DNA of 64,000 bases from Neodiprion pinetum (lineage: Eukaryota; Arthropoda; Insecta; Hymenoptera; Diprionidae). The translations under genes were made by a program, and so were the position numbers. Shown piece after piece: positions 9,716 to 21,587 of the stretch. The notes below the pieces were generated by a model. That model made no database searches, had not been told where the DNA came from, and worked only from the letters and a program-made list of their open reading frames with translations. The first letter of the stretch is position 1, and each line of letters opens with the position of its first letter. Where the stretch lies: contig NC_060234.1 of assembly GCF_021155775.2 (NCBI RefSeq), forward strand, positions 16,612,871 to 16,676,870. Reading direction: 5' to 3'.

Positions 9716-11122
9716 GAATAAATATTTGTTTTTTGGATGTGAAGGTCAATGAAACAGACGTCAATTTGTTAACGTTTCGGCACGGATGGGGGCCCTCCTC
9801 AGAACGAATTTTTTTCAGTATGATAATCTGTCACAGAACAAGCCAAGGTTATATACAGAGAGCGAGAAGGAAGAACAAAACATATATAGACAAAAGTAAA
9901 ATAAATAAATAATTGATAAATAGATAAATGATAAATAAATAAAAATAAAGATAAAATAATATAAAATATACAATTTAACGAATGGTTTACATAGAAAACA
10001 CATCACCAAGTGAATGCGATTTAATTTAACAGAAAACGGTATTATAATCACCTGGTGCAAGAATTTTTTGGATAAAAAAGCATGATGTGGAACATGCCGA
10101 TAAAACAGTTTTATAGAATAAAATTTTAAAATACACTATTACACTATATAGTGCAATACGGAACTCCCAAGTACACATCATGGAGCAAAATTAATGTCAA
10201 GGAAGGCACGACATTGAATTTAGATGACCGTTAGAGCCATTGACACAACAACGGTCGAACTAGAAGAAGGCTTACCGGCAAGTAAGAGACATAGATATGA
10301 CCTAGGAACATAGAAGCGAAAACAGGACAATTTTGATGATAGAGTAGAGATATGCACAATAGGTATCTTAGGGGAACTAAGAATGGTGTATTACCGACGT
10401 ATTACTGAGGTGTTCAATATCTTGACGTAAACTAACTGAAAGAGGATGTGCAACAATGATACACATCTCAAGAAGAAGGCGTTTGTAGTACAACGGTTCC
10501 ACAGCTAAGACGCTAGCCCGTTCATAATTAAAGTCATGGTCTAGTTCAATGGAATGTCTGGTTAAAGCAGTGTAATTTTCATACAGGCTGTGAATGTTGC
10601 GTTTGTGCTCCTTAATTCTAGTATGTAATTGCCTACTTGTTTGCCCAATGTATATCTTGTCACAGTTTTTGCAGGAAGTTTTGAAATTTTATTCTATAAA
10701 ACTGTTTCATCGGCATGTTCCACATCATGCTATTTTATCCAAAAAATTCTTGCACCAGGTGATTATAATACCGTTTTCTGTTAAATTAAATCGCATTCAC
10801 TTGGTGATGTGTTTTCTATTTAAACCATTCGTTAAATCGTAGATTTTATATTATTTGATCTTTATTTTTAATTTGATTATCATTTATCTATTGATCAATT
10901 ATTTATTTATTTTACTTTTTTCTATATATGTTTTGTTCTTCCTTCTCGCTGTCTGTATATAACCTTGGCTTGTTCTGTGACAGATTATCATATTAAAAAA
11001 AATTCGTTCTGAGGAGCGCCCCCACCTGGGCCGAAACGTTAACAAATTGACGTCTGTTTCATTGACATTCATATCCAAGAAACAAATATGTATTCGTCAT
11101 CATCGAGGTCAAGACAATCATA
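9716..11122. mobile_element. Second Penelope-like element nested in the first (15-bp TSD)
   Basis: TACATTAGAGCGAAC is present at 9701-9715 and again at 11123-11137, while the undisturbed opposite arm of the host element has it once (about 14035-14049, reverse strand). The insert has its own inverted arms (about 9716-10140 and 10684-11096) with the shared GTTAACGTTTCGGC terminal motif, flanking a single GIY-YIG fragment. It is a different family from the host element. Confidence 0.85.
10390..10690 (-). pseudogene. Penelope-like GIY-YIG endonuclease fragment (second family)
   Basis: Minus-strand translation gives a complete-looking GIY-YIG core: CKNCDKIYIGQTSRQLHTRI, then ALTRHSI, ending YYKRLLLEM. 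This cuts DNA for target-primed insertion in Penelope-like elements. Only the endonuclease tail remains; no reverse transcriptase is present in the 1.4-kb insert. Residue pattern differs clearly from the host element (CKDCNQFYIGQTGRHL), confirming a distinct family. Confidence 0.75.
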
Positions 11123-11624
11123 TACATTAGAGCGAACATATCGTATATCCATTATGATTGAAAAAGTATATAGAACTTAAGGAGTAATTTACCTTGTATA
11201 AGAGAGAGGATTAAGACACTGGTCAAATTCATAAAATACGAATAGGAGAGCGATGGTTCTTCAAATAGGATGACAATAGACATTGGCATCTCCAATTATT
11301 AAACAGTCTAAGTGTATAAGGTTTGAATATTAATAAATAAAATAACTATAGATATTCACAATGCACAAGTCAAAAGATTGAAAAGGTTAAAGAAGGGGTT
11401 TAGGATAGTTAAAATAGTTAAAACGATACCGACACAATAATAATGGTGTCATTATCTCCCAATTCTCCATTTCTGAACAATTTTACTCAATCGTTTGAAC
11501 CAACGGGTAAACAGCAACTGCTGGGCGAATCGAATGTGACCCAGAGTGAAGGCGAACAGGTATAAACAAACGTAAAAACAAGAAACGTAGTGATGTCAGA
11601 ATTATGTACAACTTATAGTTAAGG

Positions 11625-12454
11625 TTAAACAAAGTGTCGTATGTGGGCGGTGATAAGCGGTTTGTAAATATTGCTAAGTTGTTCGAGATCTTGTCTAAGG
11701 TTAATTGAATTTGGATGCCCCACAATATTGCACATTTCTAATGGTAAACGTTTATAATAATTGGGTTCTTCGCAAACGATGTTTGCATTATCGTAGTTGA
11801 AAGAATGTTCTTTGTTGATCACATGTTTAGTTAGTGCAGTATGTCGATCCTCATTATCTTGTACATTACGTTGATATTCTTTGAGTCTAGTACCGAGATG
11901 GCGGCCGGTTTGTCCAATATAAAATTGATTGCAATCTTTGCAAGGTATTTTATAGACAACGTTCGATCGTTTGCCCATAGGGATCCCATCTTTTCCCGAA
12001 TCAAAGACCAGTTGTAAATTTTTTGATTTTTTTCCTACAAAATTGACATTGTGTTTAGTAAATAACCTATTCAATGACTCAAAGCGACCAGATACATATG
12101 GTATGGGGATAAATGTGGTGGCTGGTCTGTTGTTGTCATCTGCGGAAGCAGAGTCAATATTGTTGTCAAGTAAGTTATTGACATGGATGCGTCTCTTTTT
12201 TATGTTTGTACAAAAGGCCATGTGGATAATCATTCCATCTTAGAATATTGTATATAATTTACAGATTTTTTTCGTGGAATTCGGTACATGATAATTTAAT
12301 GGCTCGGTCAACAAGATTAAAGATGGTACCGATCTTGTAAGACATCGGGTGGTGGGAATTGAAATTCAGGTATCTTTGAAACCAAGTTTTTTTGTGGAAC
12401 CAATCTGTTTTGATGTTAGAGTTGTTGTGTATCAGCAATAAATCCAGGAGATTG
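11625..12454 (-). pseudogene. Penelope-like RT end plus GIY-YIG endonuclease (left arm)
   Basis: Minus-strand copy of the right-arm gene. Codons from about 12454 to 12259 encode the RT thumb region ending AIKLSCTEFHEKNL. A stop and frame change follow, and 12233-11625 encodes the 202-aa linker plus GIY-YIG domain (YKIPCKDCNQFYIGQTGRHL). The catalytic RT palm is missing, since the arm breaks at 12454. Confidence 0.8.
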
Positions 12455-12491
12455 ATATTAGCATTGATAGCATATATAACAACAGTTCGGG

Positions 12492-13547
12492 TTGCCCATG
12501 GGATCTCCACTGTCTGCAATCTTCTCAGACCTAGTAATGGAGGACCTTGAGTTGTCATGCATCAACAAACTTGTTTTGATATACCCTACTTTTTCCGATA
12601 TGTTGACGATATTTAAACTGCTGTCCTTAAAGAAAAAATGGACTACATACCGAATATTTTTAACCAATATCATCCCCGATTACAATTCACCATTGAAATA
12701 GAAGTTAATAATGCTATCAATCTCCTGGATTTATTGCTGATACACAACAACTCTAACATCAAAACAGATTGGTTCCACAAAAAAACTTGGTTTCAAAGAT
12801 ACCTGAATTTCAATTCCCACCACCCGATGTCTTACAAGATCGGTACCATCTTTAATCTTGTTGACCGAGCCATTAAATTATCATGTACCGAATTCCACGA
12901 AAAAAATCTGTAAATTATATACAATATTCTAAGATGGAATGATTATCCACATGGCCTTTTGTACAAACATAAAAAAGAGACGCATCCATGTCAATAACTT
13001 ACTTGACAACAATATTGACTCTGCTTCCGCAGATGACAACAACAGACCAGCCACCACATTTATCCCCATACCATATGTATCTGGTCGCTTTGAGTCATTG
13101 AATAGGTTATTTACTAAACACAATGTCAATTTTGTAGGAAAAAAATCAAAAAATTTACAACTGGTCTTTGATTCGGGAAAAGATGGGATCCCTATGGGCA
13201 AACGATCGAACGTTGTCTATAAAATACCTTGCAAAGATTGCAATCAATTTTATATTGGACAAACCGGCCGCCATCTCGGTACTAGACTCAAAGAACATCA
13301 ACGTAATGTACAAGATAATGAGGATCGACATACTGCACTAACTAAACATGTGATCAACAAAGAACATTCTTTCAACTACGATAATGCAAACATCGTTTGC
13401 GAAGAACCCAATTATTATAAACGTTTACCATTAGAAATGTGCAATATTGTGGGGCATCCAAATTCAATTAACCTTAGACAAGATCTCGAACAACTTAGCA
13501 ATATTTACAAACCGCTTATCACCGCCCACATACGACACTTTGTTTAA
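12492..13547 (+). pseudogene. Penelope-like RT and GIY-YIG endonuclease (right arm plus spacer)
   Basis: The spacer supplies the RT palm: MPMGSPLSAIFSDLVMEDLE from 12492, then, after a frameshift, FFRYVDDI near 12591-12612 (the catalytic YVDD). The frame at 12638-12913 gives YHPRLQFTIE, a NLLDLLL motif and the RT thumb. A stop and frame change precede 12939-13547, which encodes a linker and a GIY-YIG endonuclease with the core YKIPCKDCNQFYIGQTGRHL. The RT N terminus is absent, so the element is 5' truncated as well as frameshifted. Normal function would be reverse transcription with endonuclease-primed insertion. Confidence 0.85.
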
Positions 13548-14597
13548 CCTTAACTATAAGTTGTACATAATTCTGACATCACTACGTTTCTTGTTTTTAC
13601 GTTTGTTTATACCTGTTCGCCTTCACTCTGGGTCACATTCGATTCGCCCAGCAGTTGCTGTTTACCCGTTGGTTCAAACGGTTGAGTAAAATTGTTCAGA
13701 AATGGAGAATTGGGAGATAATGACACCATTATTATTGTGTCGGTATCGTTTTAACTATTTTAACTATCCTAAACCCCTTCTTTAACCTTTTCAATCTTTT
13801 GACTTGTGCATTGTGAATATCTATAGTTATTTTATTTATTAATATTCAAACCTTATACACTTAGACTGTTTAATAATTGGAGATGCCAATGTCTATTGTC
13901 ATCCTATTTGAAGAACCATCGCTCTCCTATTCGTATTTTATGAATTTGACCAGTGTCTTAATCCTCTCTCTTATACAAGGTAAATTACTCCTTAAGTTCT
14001 ATATACTTTTTCAATCATAATGGATATACGATATGTTCGCTCTAATGTACAATAGACAATAACTTTTAATAGTATTATATCCATAGAAGTTTATGTCTTA
14101 CTGAGAAAATTCATGTTTTTGACAGTTAAATAAAAAAATGATCGTTCTGAGGAGGGCCCCTATCCGGGCCGAAACGTTAACGAAAGTGTACGTAGTACAT
14201 TCAATGACCGCTCACCAAGATCTATTAATACAAATACAATTAACCTTGTGAGGAGGAAATACTCGAGACACATTACTTTTTTGTACGAATTATTTCAAAT
14301 TAAGTAATTCAATTCAATTTGATATTCTAATTTTGAACTAATATTAGTAATTCATATTAGTGTAGTGGTAAATCTTTACTGCTGCCATTAGGGTTACAAG
14401 AACTCCCGTTCCCCTTCTTAAATTGTGTTTTATCCTAGTCTTATATTATACCTTATCTCTACTTATTCTATGCCCTCTCCTTTCTCTCTGTCTTTGCCCT
14501 GTGCCTTTCCGTTTTCTTTATTCTTCCTCTCATCTTATCCTTATTCTATCTTATTCCATCTCATTCTATCTTATCCTATCCCCTATCCATCCTAATC

Positions 14598-14948
14598 CTA
14601 CTCGACTTTCGTTTTCCATTCATCTCTCCTCTTCTCATTCATTCTCTCCCTCCTGACCCTTTCCAGTTCTGTCATCCATCCCTCTCTGTACACCTCATCT
14701 CTTAAAATACCTTTGACCACCTTTTGCCAAGTCTTCCCCCTCCTGCCCCCGCCTACACATCTTTCTCGTACGTGTTTCCACGTTTCCTCTTCTGACTCGC
14801 ATGCCCTACACTTTCTTTTTGCCTCTTCTTCCCAGTATCCCGCCTCCATCATCTCATTTCCTAATCTTAACCTCGCAACCCTTTTCCACCTACTCTTCCC
14901 CCATTCCTTTCTCAGGTACCATGGTATCCCCTCTCCTCTCACCGGCAT
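14598..14948 (-). pseudogene. LINE C-terminal domain with Cys/His motif
   Basis: The frame reads VARLRLGNEMMEAGYWEEEAKRKC and then CRACESEEETWKHVRERC, a C-x2-C...H-x4-C cluster found after the RT in many arthropod LINEs, where it likely binds nucleic acid. It starts out of frame with the RT pieces upstream, so the polyprotein is broken. Confidence 0.7.
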
Positions 14949-15714
14949 ATACCATCTATTGTACCATGCGTCCCCTACTTGCTCCCATCTTTCCTTTCTC
15001 TGCTTTTTGCTATTTTCTTCCTCTCTCTCCCTAAAATCCAGCTCCTCTCTTTACCTACTTTATACTGCCTGCCTACTTTCCATTCCTTTTCCCGCAAAAA
15101 AACTTCTTCTTTCCCTTTCTCACCTCGATCCCTGTTCCTCTTTCCCTTTCCTTCCCTTCACCTCTTCCTAGCATCTCCTAAGTATCTCACTTCACTCTCC
15201 CGTCTCCAACTTTTTTCAAAATTACATGCTCTCTTTCCTGCTCTAATTCTCAGCTTATCCTTCTGCAGCTTTTCCTTGACTAGATAGCCCGGTGTCCTCC
15301 AGTCTACTTCTAGTGTCCACCTTAAATACCTATCATATATCGCTTCTTTCACCTTTCGCTCCCTCCACCCCACACCTGTGCTGCGTACTCTATTACTGTC
15401 CTCACTAGCCTATCAAATAGCCAAATCTTTTTTTCTCAATCCCTCCCAAACCTCCTGTTCCCTATATCCCCTACCTGTCTCATTATTAGCCCTGCTTTCC
15501 GTACCCTCTCTCTTACGTGCGTCTCTTGCCCTCATTACTCTTTACCGTATACTCCAGATAACAGAACTCTCTCGCCTCCTCTCTCCTTTTGCCTTTCCAT
15601 CTCCAATTCACCTTTCTCATTTTACTCCCCCCCCCCCCCCCCGTCCCTTTCTGAACCTCACGACCTTGGACTTTGCTACACTTACGATTAACCTTTTTCT
15701 ATCTATGTACTTCT

Positions 15715-16965
15715 CTAGTTTCCTGTCGTTATTTTCATTTCTTCTTTATTCTCTGCTAGTATCACTACATCGTCTGCATCTGCCAATGTCCATATCATAC
15801 TTTGTCCGAGCGTCAACCGTCCGAGCTTTCTCCCTTTTCCCATCTCCTCTTCCATATATGCCATCAACAGGTCAAACAGGTGCGGGCTTAGTGGGCAGCC
15901 TTTGCTTACTCCCCTTGCCGTCCAGAAGGCTTCTCTTGCTTGCCCCCCACTCTTCACCCTGGTACGCGTTTCCCTGTATACCTCCTCTGTTCTTGCCCTT
16001 AGTCCTGCTCTCACTCCCCTCCCTTCCATAGCCTCCCACATAATGCTTCTCCCCACCGACTCAAATGCTGCTTTCACATCTATCAAAAAAGCTACCATTT
16101 TCCCTTTATCCTTCCCCACCTGTCTGTTTATTAGATAGTTCAGCAATCATATATTTTCCACCGTTCCCATTCCCTTCCTGAAGCCTGTTTGATTGTGCGG
16201 CAAAATCCTTTTCTCCTCTACTTCCCTTCCTAGACTATACGCCAGCACACTTGCGTACACCTTAAACAGTTTCTCCAATAGTGTTACCCCTCTACACTCT
16301 TCTACCCTTTTCCACTGGCCTTTTTTCACTATCAGTGCGATCCATCTCTCTTTCCACTTTTCCGGCCACCTTTCTGCTCTTCATACTCTATTACAAATTT
16401 TCCAAACACACTCTTCTGTATTCTCCTCTTCATATTTCTATACCTCGTTCCCTATTCCATCCCCTCCCGGTGCGTTTCCGTCCCTCATTTTTCCCATCAC
16501 CTTCTTTATCTTCTCCTTCTGTATCTCACTCTCCCTATCCCTCTTCCTGCTTGCTGTCCCCCTTCCCCGTATTACCCTCTTCTTGAACCGTCGTAACAGT
16601 CCCATAAAATACTTCCTCCACTCCTTTACCTCTATTCTCTCACTTACCCTGTTCCACTTCTTTCTTTCTCTTTTCACTATCTCCCATAATTTGGTTTACG
16701 TCTTCACATCAGCTGCTTCCCTTAAGAATCTCTCATTCTATTCCCTATTCTTTACCTCGCATAGCCTATTATATTCCTTTTTTGCCTTTCTATATTCTTT
16801 TCTCTCTTCCTCCCCCTTTCTCCAACTTCTCAGACTTCTTCCAACTTCTGCCTTCTTTTGCCTACATTTCTCATCGTACCAACCCTTTTTCTCTCTATCC
16901 CGCCTCCCTTCTGCCTCTACCACTCGCCTAGACTCTCTTAGCCTTTCCTCTATCTCTTTCTTCAA
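15715..16965 (-). pseudogene. LINE reverse transcriptase, fragmented
   Basis: Successive minus-strand frames carry RT hallmarks. Near 16700-16960 is the pre-RT linker (GWYDEKCRQKKAEV). Near 16440-16500 is the NAPGGDGI motif. At 16147-16329 is CRGVTLLEKLFKVYASVLA and NQTGFRKGMGT. At 15715-16146 are AFLIDVKAAFESV (motif A), GVSKGCPLSPHLFDLL (motif B) and TLADADDVVILA (motif C; the usual Y-ADD reads ADADD here). At least three frame changes and stops separate them. Confidence 0.8.
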
Positions 16966-17099
16966 CGTCGTCTGCCCCTACATCCTCGTATTTCACCTCT
17001 GCTCTAAATCTCTGCTGGCCCTCTTCTGTTCAGACTCCTCTAGCTGCTCTCCTCTCCCTTTTTCCCTACCTTTCCCGACTATTGTCCCTCTCATCCACA

Positions 17100-17870
17100 C
17101 TGTGACTGGGTGATGATCTGAGTCCACTCTGTCCCCCATCTCCACTCTTTGCACCCTTTCCCTAACCTTTCGTTATCCCTTATGGCATAGTCTATCACCG
17201 TCTCCCCTGCCCCTCCCGCCTGCATGAAGCCCCCTTTCATATCCCCATCTGTGTTTCAATTCATTACTGACCAGCCTAGCTCGTCTAAAAATTTGACCAG
17301 CTCCTGACCTTCCGCGTTTATTTTCTTGTCCTTTGACGTCTTAGTTCCACTATCTTCCTCTTTTACTCCCCAGTACTCTCCCCCCCCACTTGTACTATCC
17401 TGGCATTGAAATCCCCACCTATAAGCACTTTTGTCCCCTCGCCTGCCTCCTCTACTCTTTCCATTATTTTTTCTAATTTATTTTTCTAGTCCCCGTTTAG
17501 TATATCCCTATTACTAGCCACCCCCCCCCCCCCCCCCCCCCCCCCGCCCGATTCTCATTTTTCTCGACAACATCCACTCCTTTTCCTCTCCCTGTCTTCC
17601 GTCTTCTCTGACTAATTCCTTTCTTACCCTTGTCACCATTCCCCCTATTGATCTTCCTGTCTTTTTTTTTTATTTTGTCGCATACTGCTTTTCCCAATCA
17701 TACCCCACTGGCAACTTATTGCTAATCCTATCCCATCCTTTTTCTTCCTTCCAAGTCTCCATTAACACTATAACATCTCACTCTATCAATCCCCTCCAGA
17801 AATCCTCATCTTGCTTTCCCAGCCCCGCTACATTCCAGAATACCACTTTTCACCCCCAACCTTGTGTTTT
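17100..17870 (-). pseudogene. LINE APE-type endonuclease, fragmented
   Basis: Minus-strand reading from about 17860 gives FWNVAGL, then a METW segment, later LIGGDFNAR near 17400-17420, and finally VIDYAIRDNE with SDHHP-like sequence near 17120, the ordered motifs of an apurinic-type endonuclease. Stops, frameshifts and a 28-base C tract at 17520 break it. Confidence 0.75.
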
Positions 17871-18557
17871 GACTATCCTTCTCTTCCCCCTCTTTCTCCC
17901 CCCCTAACTCGGCCGCCACTTCATCCTTCTGTCTATTCCTCAGCCAGCCTATCTCCCCTGCCCCTTTCCTACGTTTCTGCTTTACCCTCTCGCCTTTCGA
18001 CTTTCGTTATCCCTTCCCAATCCCTCTCGCCCCCTTGCTCTGCCCGTACCATCTTTGAGCACCTCTCCTATCGCATTCCATTTCCACATTTTCCCTTCTA
18101 TCCATAGTTTCCCATACCCTAATCTTACTCTACTTCTCCTCCCCTCTTCAGCTGCTGCTACATCTCTTAATTTCTATTTGATTTTGCTTTCTATCCAGGT
18201 TAGATCCTCTTTTATTCTCTCTTCCCTGCCTCTCAATTTCCGTTTCCTCTCCATCACCTGTCTCTTTTGCTCTCTGCCCCCTAGCTTTGCTACCCATATC
18301 CCTTTTGCCCCTCCCCTTTTGTACCTCTTTCCCAAATCTCTCTTATCTTAGCTTCTACCCCTATTGCCTACATAATCTCCAGCAGTCCTTTCTTTTCCTT
18401 TCCCTTTTCTATTACTGTCCCTTTATCTATCATATTTTCCTTACGCTCCTCCCCTTTTTTTCTCTAAAACCCACTCCATCTCCCTTACTCTCTTCATTGC
18501 TTGCTCAGCTACTCCTACCATCCCGCCTCTCCCTTCCTCCTTGTACCTGCGGTATCG

Positions 18558-18810
18558 TGAGAGGTGGATGAATAACACTCAGTTAGATACTGGAATATTA
18601 CCAGGGAGGGTTTATATATTTTAATGATAATTATATACACAGAAGCCGCAAGTGTGGAGATATATGCCGTTCAGCGAGCCGCCCGGAACGTAACTGATAG
18701 CGCCGCGTCACAGCGAGCCCGCGTAGCCCTGACTGTGCCACGTCGATAGCACGCTCATACATATACATGCACACATAACTAGTTAGACTATACAGCGTAT
18801 GTTATACTCA
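18558..18810. other. Possible solo LTR or other insertion in the LINE
   Basis: This AT-balanced segment interrupts T/C-rich sequence. It starts TGAGAGGTGG and ends ATACTCA, i.e. TG...CA termini with a short TGAG/CTCA inverted end, and on the minus strand has a TATATAAA-like promoter. No target duplication is visible at either edge, so the LTR interpretation is weak. Confidence 0.3.
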
Positions 18811-18986
18811 CTGGCGCTCTCGCATGAGACATCACAGCATTATAGTCTATCCTCTCTTTCTCTACCTTTGTCGGCCTCTCTTCTATGTTTTCTATTTCCC
18901 TTTCTCGCCTCCCGTGCCTTCTGGCAACCCCTGCACTTTCCTGCTTTTCCCAAAAACTCTTTCCCTTTCCTCTATTTCCTCTACTT

Positions 18987-19017
<31 letters not shown>

Positions 19018-19260
19018 TTGTCGCTCCTCCTCTTTCCTCTTCCTTTCCCATAGATCTGTCACCGTCGTCACCGATCCCATACCGTGGCTCCTTTCCCCGC
19101 CTAGTAGATCTACCATAGTCAGACTACCTCTCTTCTCTCCTTTTTCTGGTTCCCTTCATTTCTGCTTACCCGCATCACGCATGATGCCACGCTCTGCCGT
19201 TCCCTGTCTTACCTTATTGTCACTTTCATATTTGTCGTCAGTCCCGCTTCCTATTCACTA
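18811..19260 (-). other. T/C-rich tract with 28-bp poly-C, probable LINE 5' part
   Basis: Base composition returns to that of the LINE. The minus strand is Arg/Glu/Gly-rich in every frame and holds a run of C at about 18986-19013. It is plausibly the 5' leader or ORF1 region of the same LINE, separated by the 18558-18810 insertion. The long plus-strand frames here are antisense shadows. Confidence 0.35.
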
Positions 19261-20343
19261 GATGTCTCACGTTTCTGGCCCTCTCCCCTCTGCTGGTTGT
19301 CAGGTTCGTTAAGTTAGCGCTACCAGTTGAGACTACAAAAATTTTATCAATTGGGTAATTTGCTGCTATTTAGCCGCTAATTAGTCGTGAAAATTAAACT
19401 TTTGCCGTTTTCGAAATTTGAAAAAAAAATCAAAGGTAACGCCAACTTCACAATAAGTTAGTGTTGCCCCACTGAACTACGTGTGAACTAAGAGGCGCAC
19501 GAAACTCGAAGTGGGCTCATAATTTACGGTAATTTTGCCGCAACTCGAACCAGTCAAGAAGAAGTTAAAATTATCTTTTTTTCATTTTTGAAATGCATTT
19601 TTGGCAATCCCTTTCAAGTTAGCGCAACCAGACTGATGTTATATCCAAGAAGAAAGAGTCGCATGAAACTCGGACTGGGTTCATACACAGTAAACCAGTC
19701 ATGTGACGGCAATATAACGTGGAAGTTACAATTAATATCACAAATGTTACACTTGTGTAGCATAACTGTTACGCGATATGGAAATAACACCGCTATGTTT
19801 TACGCGATGCGTGTATGTCATATACACGTAACGTACCATGGTAACATCATGGTTACATTACCAAAGTGTATAACAGTCTCATAACATGTGTGTAACAATG
19901 TGAGTATAAAATTGGTAATATTCAGGTTATGTAAACATTATGAAAGGGTATAATATTGCAGTTATGGAACTAGCATATTGTAACTGTTACATATTATCTT
20001 ATAACGATGTGAATATTACATTAATAATGTTCAGGTAATGTGTATGTTATGAAATGTTGCAATATTGCAGTTGTATAACCAGTACTTGCGACGGTCACAT
20101 AACATTGTTACAACCATGTGAGTACAACAATGGTTATACGTACATAACGTGAATATTCTATAACGGCAAAATGTTGCAATTACATAGCTAATATATCGTA
20201 ACCATTACATATTATACCTGTCACGATGTGAATGTAACATTGGTAATATTCAGGTTATGTGAATGTTACGAAATGTTGTAATATTTCAGTTGCATAATCA
20301 GTACTTGCAACCGTCACATAACATTGTTACAGTCATCTGAGTA
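19261..20343. repeat. Degenerate tandem repeats flanking the outer Polinton
   Basis: 19300-19720 has loose ~160-bp direct repeats (AAGTTAGCGC...CCAG and GAAACTCG...GGGCTCAT). From about 19720 to 20343 an AT-rich array repeats blocks such as AATATTCAGGTTATGTGAA, GTTGCAATATTGCAGTT and CAGTCACATAACATTGTTAC with a higher-order period near 250 bp. The same array resumes after the Polinton at 47834-48170, so the element inserted into it. Confidence 0.75.
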
Positions 20344-20459
20344 AGTAGTATAGATATGACAGTTCTAGACCAAAAAAAATGGCGGCGTGCCGGCTCCCTC
20401 CCACCACCCTCCCGGGTAGCCGGTATGTTGCCGCCACTATAGCAAGCCTTTCCCAATGA

Positions 20460-21075
20460 CGTCAGCAGTATAATCGCCATTTTGATTTAGCCTGATGAGC
20501 AGCCATTTTGATTTTTGCCGGATATGACGTAACCGGCTGACGTACCCACGGCGGCCATTTTGAAAATGGCGGTCATTTCGACGGCGGCCATTTTGACGGC
20601 GGCCATTTTTGATTTTTTGATGGCGGCCATTTTGATTTTTGCTTAGTCAGACGAGCGGCCATTCACACAGCGGCCGTTTTGATTTTTGCTTAGCCGGACG
20701 AGCAGCCATTTTGATTTTTGCTTAGCCGGATGAGCAGCCATTTTGATTTTTCATCGTCCGACAGTTTGATAATATGATTTTCGCTATGACGTCACCAGTA
20801 TAATCGACCGATTTTACCGTCTGACGGCGGCTATTTTGAATTTTGCTCAGTCGGATCAGCAGCCATTTTGATTTTTCATCGTCCGACAGTTTGATAATAT
20901 GATTTTCGCTATGACGTCACCAGTATAATCGACCGATTTTAACGTCTGACGGTGGCCATTTTGATTTTTGCCCAGTCGGATGGGCGGCCATTTTGATTTT
21001 TATCGTCAGACAGTTTGATAATGTGATTTATTTCTTGGTCGGACAAATAGCCATTTTGATTTTTCGCCGTTACCC
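20460..21075 (+). promoter_or_regulatory. Array of YY1/Pho-like motifs in the left TIR
   Basis: About fourteen copies of GCCATTTTGATTTTT or close variants lie in 20-50 bp spacing, many preceded by GGCGGC. AAAATGGCGGC/AAAATGGCTGC on the other strand resembles the YY1/Pleiohomeotic site, whose core is GCCAT. The inner Polinton has two AAAGATGGCGGC sites at a similar subterminal place (24108-24119, 24178-24189). The array is mirrored at 47096-47711. Binding is inferred from motif likeness only. Confidence 0.45.
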
Positions 21076-21292
21076 GTAAACTTTCGCCCTAATAGTTTAC
21101 CTCGGGCGAAAAATAATATTTTCCACGTACTTCGAATACATTCTTGTGTGTTAATCGACCGGTTGGCGACATCGCAATTGGATAGGCCGGGAATGTTCAC
21201 TACAATTAGATAGGTCGGGGAATGTTGACGACAATCCGTAAACTTTCACTCGCGCTAATAGTTTGCTTTGACTATCACTCTCCCAAATTCTT

Positions 21293-21555
21293 ACCTTACC
21301 CAAGTGCAACACGAATGTCATATGCGCGCAAAGAATTGCCACATTAGCGAAAAGCCGTTCACCCCTGAGGAGAAAAAGTGCCACGACCACTGTCACTTCA
21401 CGGGTAAATATCGTGCTCCTGCTCATAATCGGTGTAATTTGAATTTCAGAGAGACGCACACAATTCCAATAGTTTTCCACAATTTGTCCGGTTACGATTC
21501 TCACTTTTAATAAAATCCCTCGCGTCAACTTTTCCCCGTAAAATTACCCTTCTAC
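21293..21555 (+). pseudogene. Polymerase B fragment captured inside left TIR
   Basis: The frame contains CHISEKPFTPEEKKCHDHCHFTGKYR and continues to SGYDSHF. It matches the endonuclease VII-like Cys/His insertion and exonuclease II region of the polymerase at 28335 (around 29930-30190). A one-base loss after SGYDSHF shifts the frame. Lying within the inverted repeat, it is present twice in the element (mirror 46616-46878). Confidence 0.8.
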
Positions 21556-21587
21556 GATTCTTGTGAGACGAAAGCGCTAAAATCATC

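Larger units (their letters stand above)
9488..14230. mobile_element. Penelope-like element, inverted dimer (13-bp TSD)
   Basis: The 13-bp sequence CAAATACAATTAA flanks the insertion at 9475-9487 and 14231-14243. Inside, 9531-12454 (minus a later insertion) is the inverted copy of 12718-14217, with a unique 263-bp spacer at 12455-12717. Each arm encodes the end of the reverse transcriptase and a GIY-YIG endonuclease, and the outer part of each arm carries the GTTTCGGCC...GGGCCC block typical of the terminal repeats here. Penelope elements are known to produce such inverted arrangements. The arms are nearly identical (the 202-aa frames differ by one residue), so insertion is recent. Confidence 0.85.
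14400..18557 (-). mobile_element. Decayed non-LTR retrotransposon (LINE) with APE endonuclease
   Basis: A purine-rich minus strand (T/C-rich as printed) encodes, in order from 17.87 kb down to 14.6 kb, an APE-like endonuclease, a reverse transcriptase and a C-terminal Cys/His cluster, all in pieces broken by frameshifts. The 3' end runs into degenerate TATCC/TATTC repeats at 14500-14600. Homopolymer C tracts (for example 15630-15645 and 17520-17545) may be real expansions or sequencing noise. The clade resembles jockey/R1-type elements common in insects, but I cannot place it exactly. Confidence 0.8.

Noticed and set aside
14423..17113. Long plus-strand Ser/Leu/Phe-rich frames (for example 15378-16031, 16193-17113)
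   Set aside because: They are antisense to recognisable LINE endonuclease and RT motifs; their composition simply mirrors a purine-rich coding strand.
18558..18810. Confident solo LTR call
   Set aside because: TG...CA ends exist but no flanking duplication was found, so it is kept only as a low-confidence feature.
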